From: JBBQUP01 sp038212305
GTDB lineage: Bacteria > Bacteroidota > Bacteroidia > Bacteroidales > Marinilabiliaceae
Direction of reading: 5' to 3'
Assembly: GCA_038212305.1 (NCBI GenBank)
Contig: JBBQUP010000025.1
Location: 1 to 35,220 of the forward strand
Length of the DNA stretch: 35,220 nucleotides
The notes beneath the pieces were generated by a model. It was given only the letters and a program-made list of their open reading frames with translations, did no database searches and was not told the origin of the DNA. Every line of letters begins with the position of its first letter. Within the stretch, counting starts at the first letter, position 1. This document shows, piece by piece, positions 15,263-24,114 of the stretch. Position numbers and translations under genes: made by a program.

Positions 15263-17008
15263 GTGGAATTATTATCCATTAACCGGTTATCGAAATTGGG
15301 TATGTCGTTACCCAAAAATAAGATTCTTCTTTCAGCTTTATTAGGCTATTTAAAGTTTAATACCATTAATCGTTTATTTGCAAATTACTTGAATGGGTAT
15401 AGGGGTATTTCATTCGTGGAACGATTGCTTGATACGTTGAATATCTCATTCGAAATTCCTACCGAAGAGCTTAAAAATCTACCGAAAAAAGGTCCATACA
15501 TTGTAATATCTAATCACCCATTTGGTTTTTTGGATGGATTAATTATGATGGATGTTTGTGGACAACACAATAAAGATTTTAAAGTATTAGCTAATTTTTT
15601 TCTCAATGAATTTGAACCCTTGCAGGATCATTTTATTTCGTTAAATCCATTTGAGTCTAAAACACAAATGAATATTGATGGAATGCGGAAAGGGTTTAAA
15701 CATTTAAAAGAGGGTAAGCCATTGGGGATTTTCCCAGCAGGTGAAGTATCATCATGGCAAAAAGGGTGTAGAATGGTTGAAGATAAAGAATGGGATGCAG
15801 CGGTGATAAAATTTATTCGGTTAGCGAATGTACCCATTGTACCAATTTATTTTTTTGGAGGTAATAGCTTTTGGTTTCATTTACTGGGTAAAATACATCC
15901 TTATCTTCGAACGCTATCTATTCCATCGGAGTTCTTTCGGAAAAAGAATCAAAGCGTTCGTTTAAGAATAGGTAAACCGATCAAGGCAAAAGAGTTAGCA
16001 GAATTTGAAACCAATGACAAGGCAGGCAGGTATTTACGCACTTATTTATATGCATTGGGAAAGTTTGCTAAAAATAAGCACTTCTTTAAAGTTAATTTTA
16101 AACTGGTTAAAAAACCTAAGCGTATTATTGAACCTGTTGCAGTTGAGGAGATTGAGCGAGAGTTGTTGAGATTGCGAAATCAAGATGGGTTGCTTTTTCG
16201 AAAATCGAATTACGAAGTGTTTTTTAGTGGGTCTCATCAAATTCCGTGGGTTTTGCGCGAAATTGGTCGTTTGCGTGAAATTACATTTAGAGAAGTTGGA
16301 GAGGGAACCAATAAAAAAATTGACGTAGATAAGTTTGATTTGTATTACTGGCATCTTTTTGTATATGATGTTGATAACCACCAAATTATAGGTGCTTACC
16401 GAATGGGGTTTGGCGCGGATATACTTAACCAATTCTCGAAAAAGGGTTTTTACATTACAACTCTTTTTGATTTAGATGATCAGTTTATCCCCATCTTAAG
16501 TCAAACAATTGAATTGGGGCGATCGTTTGTAATTAAAGCTTATCAGCAAAAACCGCTACCATTGTTTTTGTTATGGCAAGGTATTTTAACTGTATTGAAG
16601 AAAAACCCAACTTATAAGTATTTATTGGGTCCAGTTAGCATTAGCAACGATTTTTCGGAGTATTCGAAGGAATTGATTATAGCCTTTGTACGCAAGAATT
16701 ATTATAACCACGACTTGGCTAAATGGGTTTATCCACATATGGCTTTTAAGCCTCAAAAAAGTAAAATAGATATTGATATTATTTTGGAAAGCAAAAGTAA
16801 TGATTTATTAAAATTGGATCAGTTTATTTCGGGAATTGAACCTAAGTATCTGAAAATACCTGTTTTGTTAAAACAATATTTTAAGCAAAATGCTAAAATA
16901 ATTGGGTTTAATATCGATCCTGATTTTAACTATTCATTGGATGGATTAATTATACTTAACATGGAAGATGCTCCTGAAAATACCTATGATTTTTTAAATA
17001 AAGCTTAG
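15263..17008 (+). CDS. Bifunctional acyltransferase: PlsC-like plus OlsB-like GNAT (OlsF-type)
   Basis: The 581 residues form two enzymes in one chain. The N-terminal half has acyltransferase motifs SNHPFGFLDG (about 91-100, the His...Asp catalytic motif in its 5-residue-spaced form), FPAGEVSSW (about 157-165) and VPIVPIYFFGGNS. The C-terminal half (from about 305) has the FFSGSHQIPWVLREIGRLREITFREVGEGTNKK block, typical of the hemolysin/OlsB-like GNAT domain (PF13444). This order matches OlsF, known from Serratia and Flavobacterium to make ornithine lipid by N- then O-acylation; glycine or serine lipids are equally possible in this phylum. The start is GTG at 15263, or ATG at 15302; I keep the longer form. 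Confidence 0.85.
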   Translation: MELLSINRLSKLGMSLPKNKILLSALLGYLKFNTINRLFANYLNGYRGISFVERLLDTLNISFEIPTEELKNLPKKGPYIVISNHPFGFLDGLIMMDVCGQHNKDFKVLANFFLNEFEPLQDHFISLNPFESKTQMNIDGMRKGFKHLKEGKPLGIFPAGEVSSWQKGCRMVEDKEWDAAVIKFIRLANVPIVPIYFFGGNSFWFHLLGKIHPYLRTLSIPSEFFRKKNQSVRLRIGKPIKAKELAEFETNDKAGRYLRTYLYALGKFAKNKHFFKVNFKLVKKPKRIIEPVAVEEIERELLRLRNQDGLLFRKSNYEVFFSGSHQIPWVLREIGRLREITFREVGEGTNKKIDVDKFDLYYWHLFVYDVDNHQIIGAYRMGFGADILNQFSKKGFYITTLFDLDDQFIPILSQTIELGRSFVIKAYQQKPLPLFLLWQGILTVLKKNPTYKYLLGPVSISNDFSEYSKELIIAFVRKNYYNHDLAKWVYPHMAFKPQKSKIDIDIILESKSNDLLKLDQFISGIEPKYLKIPVLLKQYFKQNAKIIGFNIDPDFNYSLDGLIILNMEDAPENTYDFLNKA

Positions 17009-17030
17009 CATTTACTTATGTCTCAGGAAA

Positions 17031-17075
17031 TAAGAAAGCAGCTAGCTTTTTGAAAAAGGACTAGCTGCTCTTGCT
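17031..17075. terminator. Bidirectional terminator-like hairpin
   Basis: AGCAGCTAG (17037-17045) pairs perfectly with CTAGCTGCT (17061-17069), enclosing CTTTTTGAAAAAG, itself self-complementary. It sits between the convergent acyltransferase gene and trxB. T runs outside the stem are weak on both strands, but position and stability support termination in both directions. Confidence 0.6.
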
Positions 17076-17084
17076 TATATGCAA

Positions 17085-18086
17085 TTACTCTTGCTCAGCT
17101 AACCAACGTTCAGCATCAATTGCTGACATGCATCCCGATCCTGCCGCTGTTACTGCTTGACGGTAGGTCGAATCCTGAACATCTCCACAGGCAAAAACAC
17201 CTTCGATATTCGTTTTAGATGATCCTGGAATCGTTTTAATATAGCCAACTGCGTCTGTTTCTAAGTAAGGTTTAAATATATCAGAATTAGGTTTGTGACC
17301 AATGGCTAAAAAGAATCCATCTATTTCAATCTTTACTTCTTCTTCCTGCGGAGTCCCTTTCTTTTTCCATAAAATTGCTCCTTCAACTACTCCTTCGCCG
17401 GTTAAGTTTTTGGTTTGATGCTCCCAAAGCACTTCAATTTTTTTTGCTTTAAAAACGCGCTCCTGCATTACTTTCGAAGCTCTTAACTCATCGCGACGAA
17501 CAATGAGGAATACTTTTTTAGCTAACCCACCTAGGTAGAGTGCTTCTTCGCAAGCAGTATCGCCACCTCCAACAACTGCAACGTTACGTCCACGGTAGAA
17601 AAATCCATCGCAAGTTGCACAGGCCGAAACACCCGATCCTGCATATTTGGCTTCATCAGGTAGACCTAAGTATTTGGCCGTTGCACCAGTTGCAATAATC
17701 ACTGCATGTGCCTCAATTGTTTTCACGCTATCAATTTCCACAGTAAATGGATGTTTTGAAAAGTCCACAGCTGTAGCCATTCCAAATCGTACATCGGTTC
17801 CAAATCTCTGAGCTTGCTTTTTTAAGTCTTCCATCATTTCGGTTCCCGTAATTCCTTCGGGATAGCCAGGGTAGTTTTCTACCTCTGTGGTGGTGGTTAA
17901 TTGTCCTCCTGGTTGCAATCCCTCATACATTACTGGTGTTAAATTTGCACGAGCTGCATATATGGCCGCTGTATAGCCTGCTGGACCCGACCCAATAATT
18001 AGAACTTTAGTTTTTTCTATATCGGTGGTTTTTTTCTTTTGCGAATCACTTGTGGATAAATCATCCATCTTTTTAAATAATGTCAT
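17085..18086 (-). CDS. trxB: Thioredoxin-disulfide reductase
   Basis: An FAD enzyme passing electrons from NADPH to thioredoxin. It has FAD-binding GSGPAG (32-37), the redox-active CATC (156-159), NADPH-binding GGGDTA (173-178) and a C-terminal FACGDVQDSTYRQAVTAAGSG block. The 333 residues exceed the E. coli protein by about 12, because a Lys/Ser/Asp-rich leader of about 25 residues precedes the first strand; a later start is possible but no obvious better one is seen. A single gene, 107 nt from the DUF4249 gene. Confidence 0.97.
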   Translation of the reverse strand: MTLFKKMDDLSTSDSQKKKTTDIEKTKVLIIGSGPAGYTAAIYAARANLTPVMYEGLQPGGQLTTTTEVENYPGYPEGITGTEMMEDLKKQAQRFGTDVRFGMATAVDFSKHPFTVEIDSVKTIEAHAVIIATGATAKYLGLPDEAKYAGSGVSACATCDGFFYRGRNVAVVGGGDTACEEALYLGGLAKKVFLIVRRDELRASKVMQERVFKAKKIEVLWEHQTKNLTGEGVVEGAILWKKKGTPQEEEVKIEIDGFFLAIGHKPNSDIFKPYLETDAVGYIKTIPGSSKTNIEGVFACGDVQDSTYRQAVTAAGSGCMSAIDAERWLAEQE

Positions 18087-18192
18087 ATTAATCGTTTTAA
18101 TGGTTTTCTTTTTTCAAAAGAGATAAATATCAAAATATGTGCAAATGTGTTTACGACACGTTTTTTGTGGTTTTCATGACAATGTGTCTTTA

Positions 18193-19119
18193 TTAGTTGG
18201 TAATAAAAATCGTATCAGAGGTTGTTGCAAAGCTTGCCAACATGCCAAATCCATTTTCAATATTGCTATATATATTCACTGGATCAAAAATAGGAAGTTG
18301 CTTGTATGTATCGTAAATTATTTGAGATCGTTTGAATAAATAGCAATCTTTATTTAAATGTGATAGTTTAATTACAAGCTTTTTAGAAATATCATTTGAG
18401 CTTAAAGTAAACTCATTGTAAGGTAGTTGAATTTGAATTTTATACTCCTTTGTCTTTAGTGTTGCATCAGTAAATAGGCCATCAAAATCAATATTCCCAA
18501 TAGTCGAAGTGCCTTGCTCCGGATCGTAAAACACTCGATCGGTTTTAGAAAATACAATCGGAATTATGGAATCGGTTAGAACGTTATTAACTAAAGAGGT
18601 TTGATGCCATTCGAGGTTTAGTTGGTAATAATCCTTAATTTTTAAAGAATCGGAAAAGCTAATACCCAGTTGCATAAAATTTTTAATGGTTCCATCTATT
18701 TGTGATTTAGCAATTTTTATGGTATCAACTTGAGTAATTGGAGTGAAAACAGGGACAATGGTTTGTGCTTTAACAATTATTTCATTGTTGGTTATTATCT
18801 GAATTTCAATTGAGTCATTCTCAACAAAGATTAAATCACTAAAATTTTCCCATAATTGATTAGATGGATAAGAAATGGTTTTTATGCAACAATGATTTCG
18901 AGATATAATTAGCTGAGCATCAGTATACAACTCGTAATTATGAGCTGAGGTTGCCGCAACGCTTTTTGATAGGCTTAAAATTAAACTAGAATTGGGTTGA
19001 ATAAACGAGTATAAAACAGGATTTCCACCTTGCTTATCTATATAAAGAGTAAAATCTCGTTCGCAAGAAAGCATTGATACGATAAAAATGAGCAAGGGTA
19101 TAATTTTTTTCAATGTCAT
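18193..19119 (-). CDS. DUF4249 lipoprotein, partner of the TonB receptor
   Basis: A 308-residue exported lipoprotein: hydrophobic segment (about 4-17), lipobox MLSC with Cys at about 19, then a beta-rich body with the VLYSFIQPN start typical of DUF4249. DUF4249 proteins in Bacteroidota usually follow a TonB receptor gene, as here, but their function is not known; a surface or periplasmic ligand-binding role is plausible. A run of about 12 A (minus strand) immediately precedes the ATG, and a dispersed repeat copy lies just upstream of that. The gene is 145 nt from the receptor stop, which is long for strict coupling. Confidence 0.82.
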   Translation of the reverse strand: MTLKKIIPLLIFIVSMLSCERDFTLYIDKQGGNPVLYSFIQPNSSLILSLSKSVAATSAHNYELYTDAQLIISRNHCCIKTISYPSNQLWENFSDLIFVENDSIEIQIITNNEIIVKAQTIVPVFTPITQVDTIKIAKSQIDGTIKNFMQLGISFSDSLKIKDYYQLNLEWHQTSLVNNVLTDSIIPIVFSKTDRVFYDPEQGTSTIGNIDFDGLFTDATLKTKEYKIQIQLPYNEFTLSSNDISKKLVIKLSHLNKDCYLFKRSQIIYDTYKQLPIFDPVNIYSNIENGFGMLASFATTSDTIFITN

Positions 19120-19129
19120 TTTTTTTTTT

Positions 19130-19190
19130 TGTGAATGACTGTTTTCAAAATGAGAATAACGCAGTATTTTGAGTTTTCTTGCAAAGACTA
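19130..19190. repeat. Dispersed ~60-nt intergenic repeat, copy 2
   Basis: Homologous to 6538-6599 with the same orientation relative to the flanking minus-strand genes. The hairpin arms are TGTTTTC and GAGAATA, the C-to-T change turning a G-C pair into G-T and so keeping the fold. It lies between the receptor stop and the DUF4249 start. Confidence 0.7.
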
Positions 19191-19264
19191 AATATACGTT
19201 TTAAAATAACATCATGTCAAAGGGTTTGTTTACTCATTTCCTAATAATCGTAGGCAATTGGGTT

Positions 19265-21937
19265 TTAAAAATGTACAGTATATCTGGCATATGGGAAAGG
19301 AAAGGGGAACAAACTAAATTTTTTAAGACTTCGTGTTGATTCATTGGTATCTGGATTAATTGATTCATCGTAGTATAGAAAAAATGGATTTTTCCGACCG
19401 TAAACATTCATTAGTCCAACGCTCCAAGTTCGTTTACCCCATGCTTTATCTTTCGAAAAGTTAACGCCTAAGTCTAGTCTATGAAAATCGGGCAAATTAT
19501 AACCATTCTTTGTTGCAAAGTACTCTGAATAACTTGAAGGTATGCCATTGGTGTTGATCGAAGGAGAGTAGTACTTTTCGCCAGCTAAGGTTATTGGTTT
19601 TCCACTTCCATAGGACCATGTTAAGGCTGCATCAATTTTAGGGCTAAATAAATACGATAAAAAAAGTGAGGCATCATGTCGTCGATCGTTATTTGCTGGA
19701 AACCAATTGCCATGATTTAGTAAGTTGAATTGATTTGAACATTTCGACCATGTATAGCCTAGCCAACCCGAAAGATCTCCTATCTTTCGATGGATTAAAA
19801 ATTCTATCCCATACGATTCGCCAATGCCTGTAGTCAGTTTATCTCCCCAACTGGTACTATAGTCGAAAAAACTTTGTCCTTCTTTATAATCGAGAATGTT
19901 ATTTAGTTTTTTGTAGTAACCTTCTATCGAAATATTAAATCCTTTCGATATTTCATATTCGAAACCAACAGCGGATTGCCATGCTGTCATAGGTTTAATG
20001 TCATTGGTAACTGAAAGCCACAAGTCGGTTGGCAATGAAACATTAGCTGTGTTTAACAAATGAACATATTGTGTCATTGTGGAATAGGCGGCTTTCATCG
20101 ACAGCTTGGAGGATATTAGTAAACGCGATGAAATACGCGGTTCTAATGAGTAGTATTTTTTTTCGCCTGTGTGAAACATGGAACCATGAACGCCAATGTT
20201 TATGCGTAAAAGTGATGATACAAAGAGATCGCTTTGAAGATAGGTGTGAAATTCACTGCCATTTAAATGTAAGCCTCCTATGGTCGTATCATTTTTTGCA
20301 TTTGAGTTTAAATTTAACTCAACAATATTTATACCGGGGTAAAAACGATGGTATGTATAGCTTATTCCCGTTTTAAATGAGTGACCACTCGATAAATTAT
20401 ATTCTCCTTCATATTTAACAGATAAGTCGCGAATTCCGCTCTTATACTTTTGAGTTACTAAGCTGGTTGTTTGGTTGTTGTAGTTTATTTGTTGTTGTTC
20501 CGATGAGTATAAATAATCGCTGTACGATGTTGTTAAAATCGAGTACAATTTCTCTGTTAATGAGTAGGTCCAACGGCCCGATACAATATAATTTCCCCAA
20601 CCATTTAATACTTCATCGTTTAACGATTGCTTCGATGTAGTGTTGTCTCCGGTTACAATACTACGGGCAACTTCTTTAAAATTGTATTTCGACATAAGGT
20701 CGTCTTTACCCATATATGTACTAATTGCTAATTGGCTTTTGGGTGAAAAAGTGTGATTTATTTTGGCATTTAAATCATAGAAATAGTAAAACGATTTTTC
20801 CTCTCTTCCAATTTGAAAGGGGGAGGCTAATAAGTCGTAATAGGTACGGCGAAATGAAAGTGCGTAGGTTGTTGGGGCTGCATTTAATTTTGTTTTAAAA
20901 CGTACAGGGCCATTAATCACTATCTTGGATGATAAAAGACCAATGCTTGCAGATCCGGTTAACTCTCTATTGTTTCCTTCTAACATTCGAATGTCAACAA
21001 CCGAGGAGAGTCTGCCTCCATATTGAGCTGGGAAACCACCTTTAATAATAGATACTCGACTAATAATATCAGGATTGAAAACCGAGAAAAATCCAAGTAA
21101 ATGATCCACATTGTATACTGGAGTATCATCAATTAAAATCAGGTTTTGGTCAGAGCCGCCACCTCGTACATATAACCCACTAAATCCCTCATTCCCGCTT
21201 TGCACGCCAGGAAATAGCTGAAGAGCCTTAATAACATCGGCTTCGCCCATAAACGAAGGCACATTTTGAATTTGTGATACGGGAATTTCAATGGTGCTTG
21301 TTCGAGTACTTTTTACGTCGGTTGCAATGGGAATACCCATAACAGATACCTCTTGTAGATTGGGTTGTGGTGTTAAATCGAAACGTACAAGTGTATCATT
21401 TAAAATTAATAACTTTTTGTAATTGGTATTGTATCCTACATACGAGCAACCTACATGTCCGTCACCTCCCATGACTGTTAAATTGTAGTAGCCATAGTTG
21501 TTAGCTACCGTTCCTCTACTGATGTCCTGAAGGAATATATTGGCTCCAATTAAAGGCTCACCTGTTAACGAATCTCGAACATAGCCATGTAAGGTTAGTT
21601 TTAATTCTTGCAATGGAATGGGAGTAATTATAATTTTATTTCCAGTCTCAATATATTTTACGCGGCAGGTTGCAAATATCTGATCCAAAAAGAATTTGAT
21701 AGTTGATTCATTGGATTGGAAGACAATTTTTTTAGAGAGACAAACCTGATTTGTGTAACTAAGTGTTACGCTTGAATTGGTTTCTATTTCAGATAGCAAC
21801 TCAATAGCGTTGCCGGTTGTTCGCGAAAGTTTAACTTTTGTATTAAGGAGGTCTTGTGCGGACGCATGAAAATTATAAAGTGAAGCCAAAAACGCAATAG
21901 CGAAGATGAATGTATGTTTTAATGTGAATTTGGCCAT
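19265..21937 (-). CDS. TonB-dependent receptor with STN signalling domain
   Basis: An outer-membrane transporter of 890 residues: signal peptide (about 1-27), an STN domain (about 30-108, the part that talks to FecR-like anti-sigma factors), a carboxypeptidase-regulatory-like domain (about 115-195, GYVRDSLTGEPLIGANIFL), a plug (about 215-325) with YVRGGGSDQNLILIDDTPVYN and VSIIKGGFPAQYGGRLSSVVD, and a beta-barrel ending in YARYTVHF, an aromatic C-terminal strand. It is preceded by fecR and an ECF sigma gene and followed by a DUF4249 lipoprotein gene. Expression is probably driven by that sigma factor. The substrate is not evident from sequence; siderophore, protein fragment or glycan are open. 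Confidence 0.92.
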   Translation of the reverse strand: MAKFTLKHTFIFAIAFLASLYNFHASAQDLLNTKVKLSRTTGNAIELLSEIETNSSVTLSYTNQVCLSKKIVFQSNESTIKFFLDQIFATCRVKYIETGNKIIITPIPLQELKLTLHGYVRDSLTGEPLIGANIFLQDISRGTVANNYGYYNLTVMGGDGHVGCSYVGYNTNYKKLLILNDTLVRFDLTPQPNLQEVSVMGIPIATDVKSTRTSTIEIPVSQIQNVPSFMGEADVIKALQLFPGVQSGNEGFSGLYVRGGGSDQNLILIDDTPVYNVDHLLGFFSVFNPDIISRVSIIKGGFPAQYGGRLSSVVDIRMLEGNNRELTGSASIGLLSSKIVINGPVRFKTKLNAAPTTYALSFRRTYYDLLASPFQIGREEKSFYYFYDLNAKINHTFSPKSQLAISTYMGKDDLMSKYNFKEVARSIVTGDNTTSKQSLNDEVLNGWGNYIVSGRWTYSLTEKLYSILTTSYSDYLYSSEQQQINYNNQTTSLVTQKYKSGIRDLSVKYEGEYNLSSGHSFKTGISYTYHRFYPGINIVELNLNSNAKNDTTIGGLHLNGSEFHTYLQSDLFVSSLLRINIGVHGSMFHTGEKKYYSLEPRISSRLLISSKLSMKAAYSTMTQYVHLLNTANVSLPTDLWLSVTNDIKPMTAWQSAVGFEYEISKGFNISIEGYYKKLNNILDYKEGQSFFDYSTSWGDKLTTGIGESYGIEFLIHRKIGDLSGWLGYTWSKCSNQFNLLNHGNWFPANNDRRHDASLFLSYLFSPKIDAALTWSYGSGKPITLAGEKYYSPSINTNGIPSSYSEYFATKNGYNLPDFHRLDLGVNFSKDKAWGKRTWSVGLMNVYGRKNPFFLYYDESINPDTNESTRSLKKFSLFPFPFPYARYTVHF

Positions 21938-22043
21938 AGTTTGTTGTAAAACCTGGCACTAAATTAATCAAAAATTAAGTGATGATACAAATCAATTATT
22001 TTGACAGGTATTTTATTGGTCATTTAGATTACAATTACAAACT

Positions 22044-22072
22044 AAAAAAACCTTTCTTTGGAGACGGAAAGG
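22044..22072 (-). terminator. Terminator after fecR
   Basis: CCTTTC (22051-22056) pairs with GAAAGG (22067-22072); on minus the hairpin is followed by seven T (A run 22044-22050). It lies between the fecR stop (22101) and the receptor start (21937), so the regulators and the receptor are probably separate transcripts. The 107 nt between it and the receptor must hold the receptor promoter; I see no TAnnTTTG box there, consistent with an ECF-type promoter. Confidence 0.7.
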
Positions 22073-22100
22073 CTTTTGAAATATCAAATGGATGAAAATC

Positions 22101-23090
22101 CTACTTGTCAGTAACAATAAGAGTTCCGTCTTTTTTTAGTTCGAATTTTTTATGAAATTGGATTGATAATTCTTCGAAAATCTCATTCAATTTGGCATTT
22201 TTAAATCGTGTGGTAATCCTAATCGCTGATGCACTGGTTTCGATTTTAACCGAGTTGATCTCAGGGAAATAGTCATTTAAACTTGCTGCGACCTCTTGTA
22301 GATTATTATTCTGGAAAGTTAAGTCGCCTGTTTTCCAAAATAAAAAGTTCGTGTTCGAAGTTATTTTTTTAAGATTCCCGTTTTGATAACTTCCAGTTTC
22401 GTCTTTTGATAGCATTACTTTGTGCCCAATTTTGTCCGACATTGAAACATGTCCTTCGGATACTGATACTAAAACCTTATTAGAGTTTTCATTAACATTA
22501 AATTTTGTGCCTAAAACTTGAACGATAATTTTCTGAGTTTGAACAATAAATGGTTTGTTAACATTTGGTGTTACTTCAAAAAAGGCTTCTCCTTTTAATT
22601 TTATCTGACGGGTTGATTTTTCGGTAAAACTATTTAAAAAAACTACCTGACTATTTTTATTAAGCGATACCCAACTTCCATCTGGTAGTTCAACCGATTC
22701 AATTTTTTGCGAGGCTTTAAGAGCTGTCCATCGTCCAAAACCGGGAACGTTCCAGTAAAGTATATAGGCCGATGTTCCCAAAACTACAATTGTCAAAATG
22801 GCTGCTATTTGTCTCGACCAAGTGAAAACAGATAATCTCGAGGTTGATTTTTTTTGTTTTGGTTGTGTAGTTATGCGTGCTAATACTTTTTGGAAATCTT
22901 CTTTCTTTACCGCTTCAATGCGTCTGAAATTAGCCAATTGGCTATTTTCCCATATTTGCAAAGCTTGTAAATAATAGTCATTTACAGAAGACGAAGATTC
23001 AAGTATCGAATCTAATTCTAACTGATCCTCAGCGCTAATAACTCCGCTGAGCGATTGGGTGATTAATATGTCTAACCTTTCGTTAATCAT
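22101..23090 (-). CDS. FecR family anti-sigma factor
   Basis: A 329-residue inner-membrane regulator: a cytoplasmic sigma-binding N terminus (about 1-90), one transmembrane helix (about 95-112, IAAILTIVVLGTSAYILYW), a FecR domain (about 120-215, ELPDGSWVSLNKNSQV and GEAFFEVTPNVNKPFIVQT) and a C-terminal DUF4974-type domain (about 255-325). It should hold the ECF sigma factor at the membrane until the receptor's STN domain signals. The ATG at 23090 comes 2 nt after the stop of a 54-codon ORF, so translation of the two is likely coupled. Confidence 0.94.
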   Translation of the reverse strand: MINERLDILITQSLSGVISAEDQLELDSILESSSSVNDYYLQALQIWENSQLANFRRIEAVKKEDFQKVLARITTQPKQKKSTSRLSVFTWSRQIAAILTIVVLGTSAYILYWNVPGFGRWTALKASQKIESVELPDGSWVSLNKNSQVVFLNSFTEKSTRQIKLKGEAFFEVTPNVNKPFIVQTQKIIVQVLGTKFNVNENSNKVLVSVSEGHVSMSDKIGHKVMLSKDETGSYQNGNLKKITSNTNFLFWKTGDLTFQNNNLQEVAASLNDYFPEINSVKIETSASAIRITTRFKNAKLNEIFEELSIQFHKKFELKKDGTLIVTDK

Positions 23091-23092
23091 AA

Positions 23093-23257
23093 TTAATGAA
23101 ACTCTACTAGACTAAATATATTTGAATATTGAGGCTCTTCAATGCACTCAACAACTACTGTTGCCTCTATTTCTTGAGCTGTCATTGAAAATGATTCTTC
23201 ACTATGTGATTCTTCCGGAAGAATCCATTCGGCCAAAAGTTGTAAAATAAATTCCAT
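23093..23257 (-). CDS. Small acidic ORF between sigma factor and fecR
   Basis: An ATG at 23257 opens 54 codons closed by TAA at 23093-23095, 2 nt before the fecR ATG. The product begins MEFILQLLAEWILPEESHSE and ends SNIFSLVEFH. It has 12 Glu, no Lys, no Arg and no Asp, so the predicted charge is strongly negative; the first 13 residues are hydrophobic and helix-like. Position, direction and spacing fit a real gene of the regulatory operon, and the ORF is too short for usual gene callers. I do not recognise a family. It could be a peptide binding sigma or FecR, or a leader controlling fecR translation. A chance ORF cannot be excluded. Confidence 0.55.
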   Translation of the reverse strand: MEFILQLLAEWILPEESHSEESFSMTAQEIEATVVVECIEEPQYSNIFSLVEFH

Positions 23258-23316
23258 CTATTTTGTTTTTTTACAGTACTATGACAAACTAAAATTGATT
23301 TGCACGTACGTTAGTT

Positions 23317-23910
23317 TTAAAAAAATAATTCATTCATGATCTTAAATAATGCTATCCCAATAAATAAAGTGATTACAGAGAATTTTGTAATTTTTTCGCG
23401 TACAATTTTTAATGCTTTACTTATTTGAGTTTCTACAGTTCGTTTCGAAATGCTCATTTGATCGGCAATTTCTTGATTCGATTTCCCATCAAAACGGCTA
23501 AGTTCAAAAACTTCTCTACACTTATCTGGCAAATCATTTATAATTAACAAAAGTTGTTGTTCTAATTCCACTTCTTCCATTGAGCGATCGCTAACAGCTT
23601 CATTGTCTTTGTTTTGATCAAAAATAATTTGATGGTGGCCTCGAACTAACTTGTCGCGTTTAATATAGTTGAGACATCGGTTGCGAACCGATTGATACAA
23701 ATGCGATTTTAAGGAGGTGTGAATGTTCAAAGAACTCCGTTTCTCGTAAAACGAAACAAATATATCTTGTACCAATTCTCGAGCCATATCTTCATCGGAG
23801 ACCATTCGCAAGGCAAATACAACCAAAGGCGTATAATATTTAAAGAATAGTTCTTCAAATGCTTTAGGATCTCCCAGTTCTAAGCCATTTATAAGTTGTT
23901 GATCATCCAT
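23317..23910 (-). CDS. RNA polymerase ECF sigma factor (FecI-like)
   Basis: It directs RNA polymerase to the promoters of the linked receptor. The frame opens at a TTG (23931), but I choose the ATG at 23910, giving 197 residues beginning MDDQQLINGLELGDPKAFEE. Region 2 contains ELVQDIFVSFYEKR, and region 4 has LPDKCREVFELSRFDGKSNQEIADQMSISKRTVETQISKALK. After region 4 there is a hydrophobic tail (about 177-197, FSVITLFIGIALFKIM), which might contact the membrane. Fifty-nine nt separate it from the small ORF upstream of fecR. It belongs to the Bacteroidota ECF group tied to FecR and TonB receptors. Confidence 0.93.
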   Translation of the reverse strand: MDDQQLINGLELGDPKAFEELFFKYYTPLVVFALRMVSDEDMARELVQDIFVSFYEKRSSLNIHTSLKSHLYQSVRNRCLNYIKRDKLVRGHHQIIFDQNKDNEAVSDRSMEEVELEQQLLLIINDLPDKCREVFELSRFDGKSNQEIADQMSISKRTVETQISKALKIVREKITKFSVITLFIGIALFKIMNELFF

Positions 23911-24001
23911 TATTTGAAGCCATATTGACAATAATATTCTAATTATTGAAGACCTATTTAATCCCTTATTGTTTTGAATTAATTTTAGGTCGCTAAAAAT
24001 A

Positions 24002-24009
24002 CAAAATTA
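24002..24009 (-). promoter_or_regulatory. Candidate promoter of the sigma/fecR operon
   Basis: CAAAATTA on plus reads TAATTTTG on minus, matching TAnnTTTG. It predicts a leader of about 85 nt before the ATG at 23910. No clear -33 TTG accompanies it, so it is tentative. Confidence 0.33.
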
Positions 24010-24114
24010 ATTCCCTAAATAATAATGCCATTAAATGCTCAGTTGGTAATTTATACAATGAGGATTTAATGAATTTTAGTTATGATCCATAAGGCTTTAA
24101 TTTAGGTAAAAACT

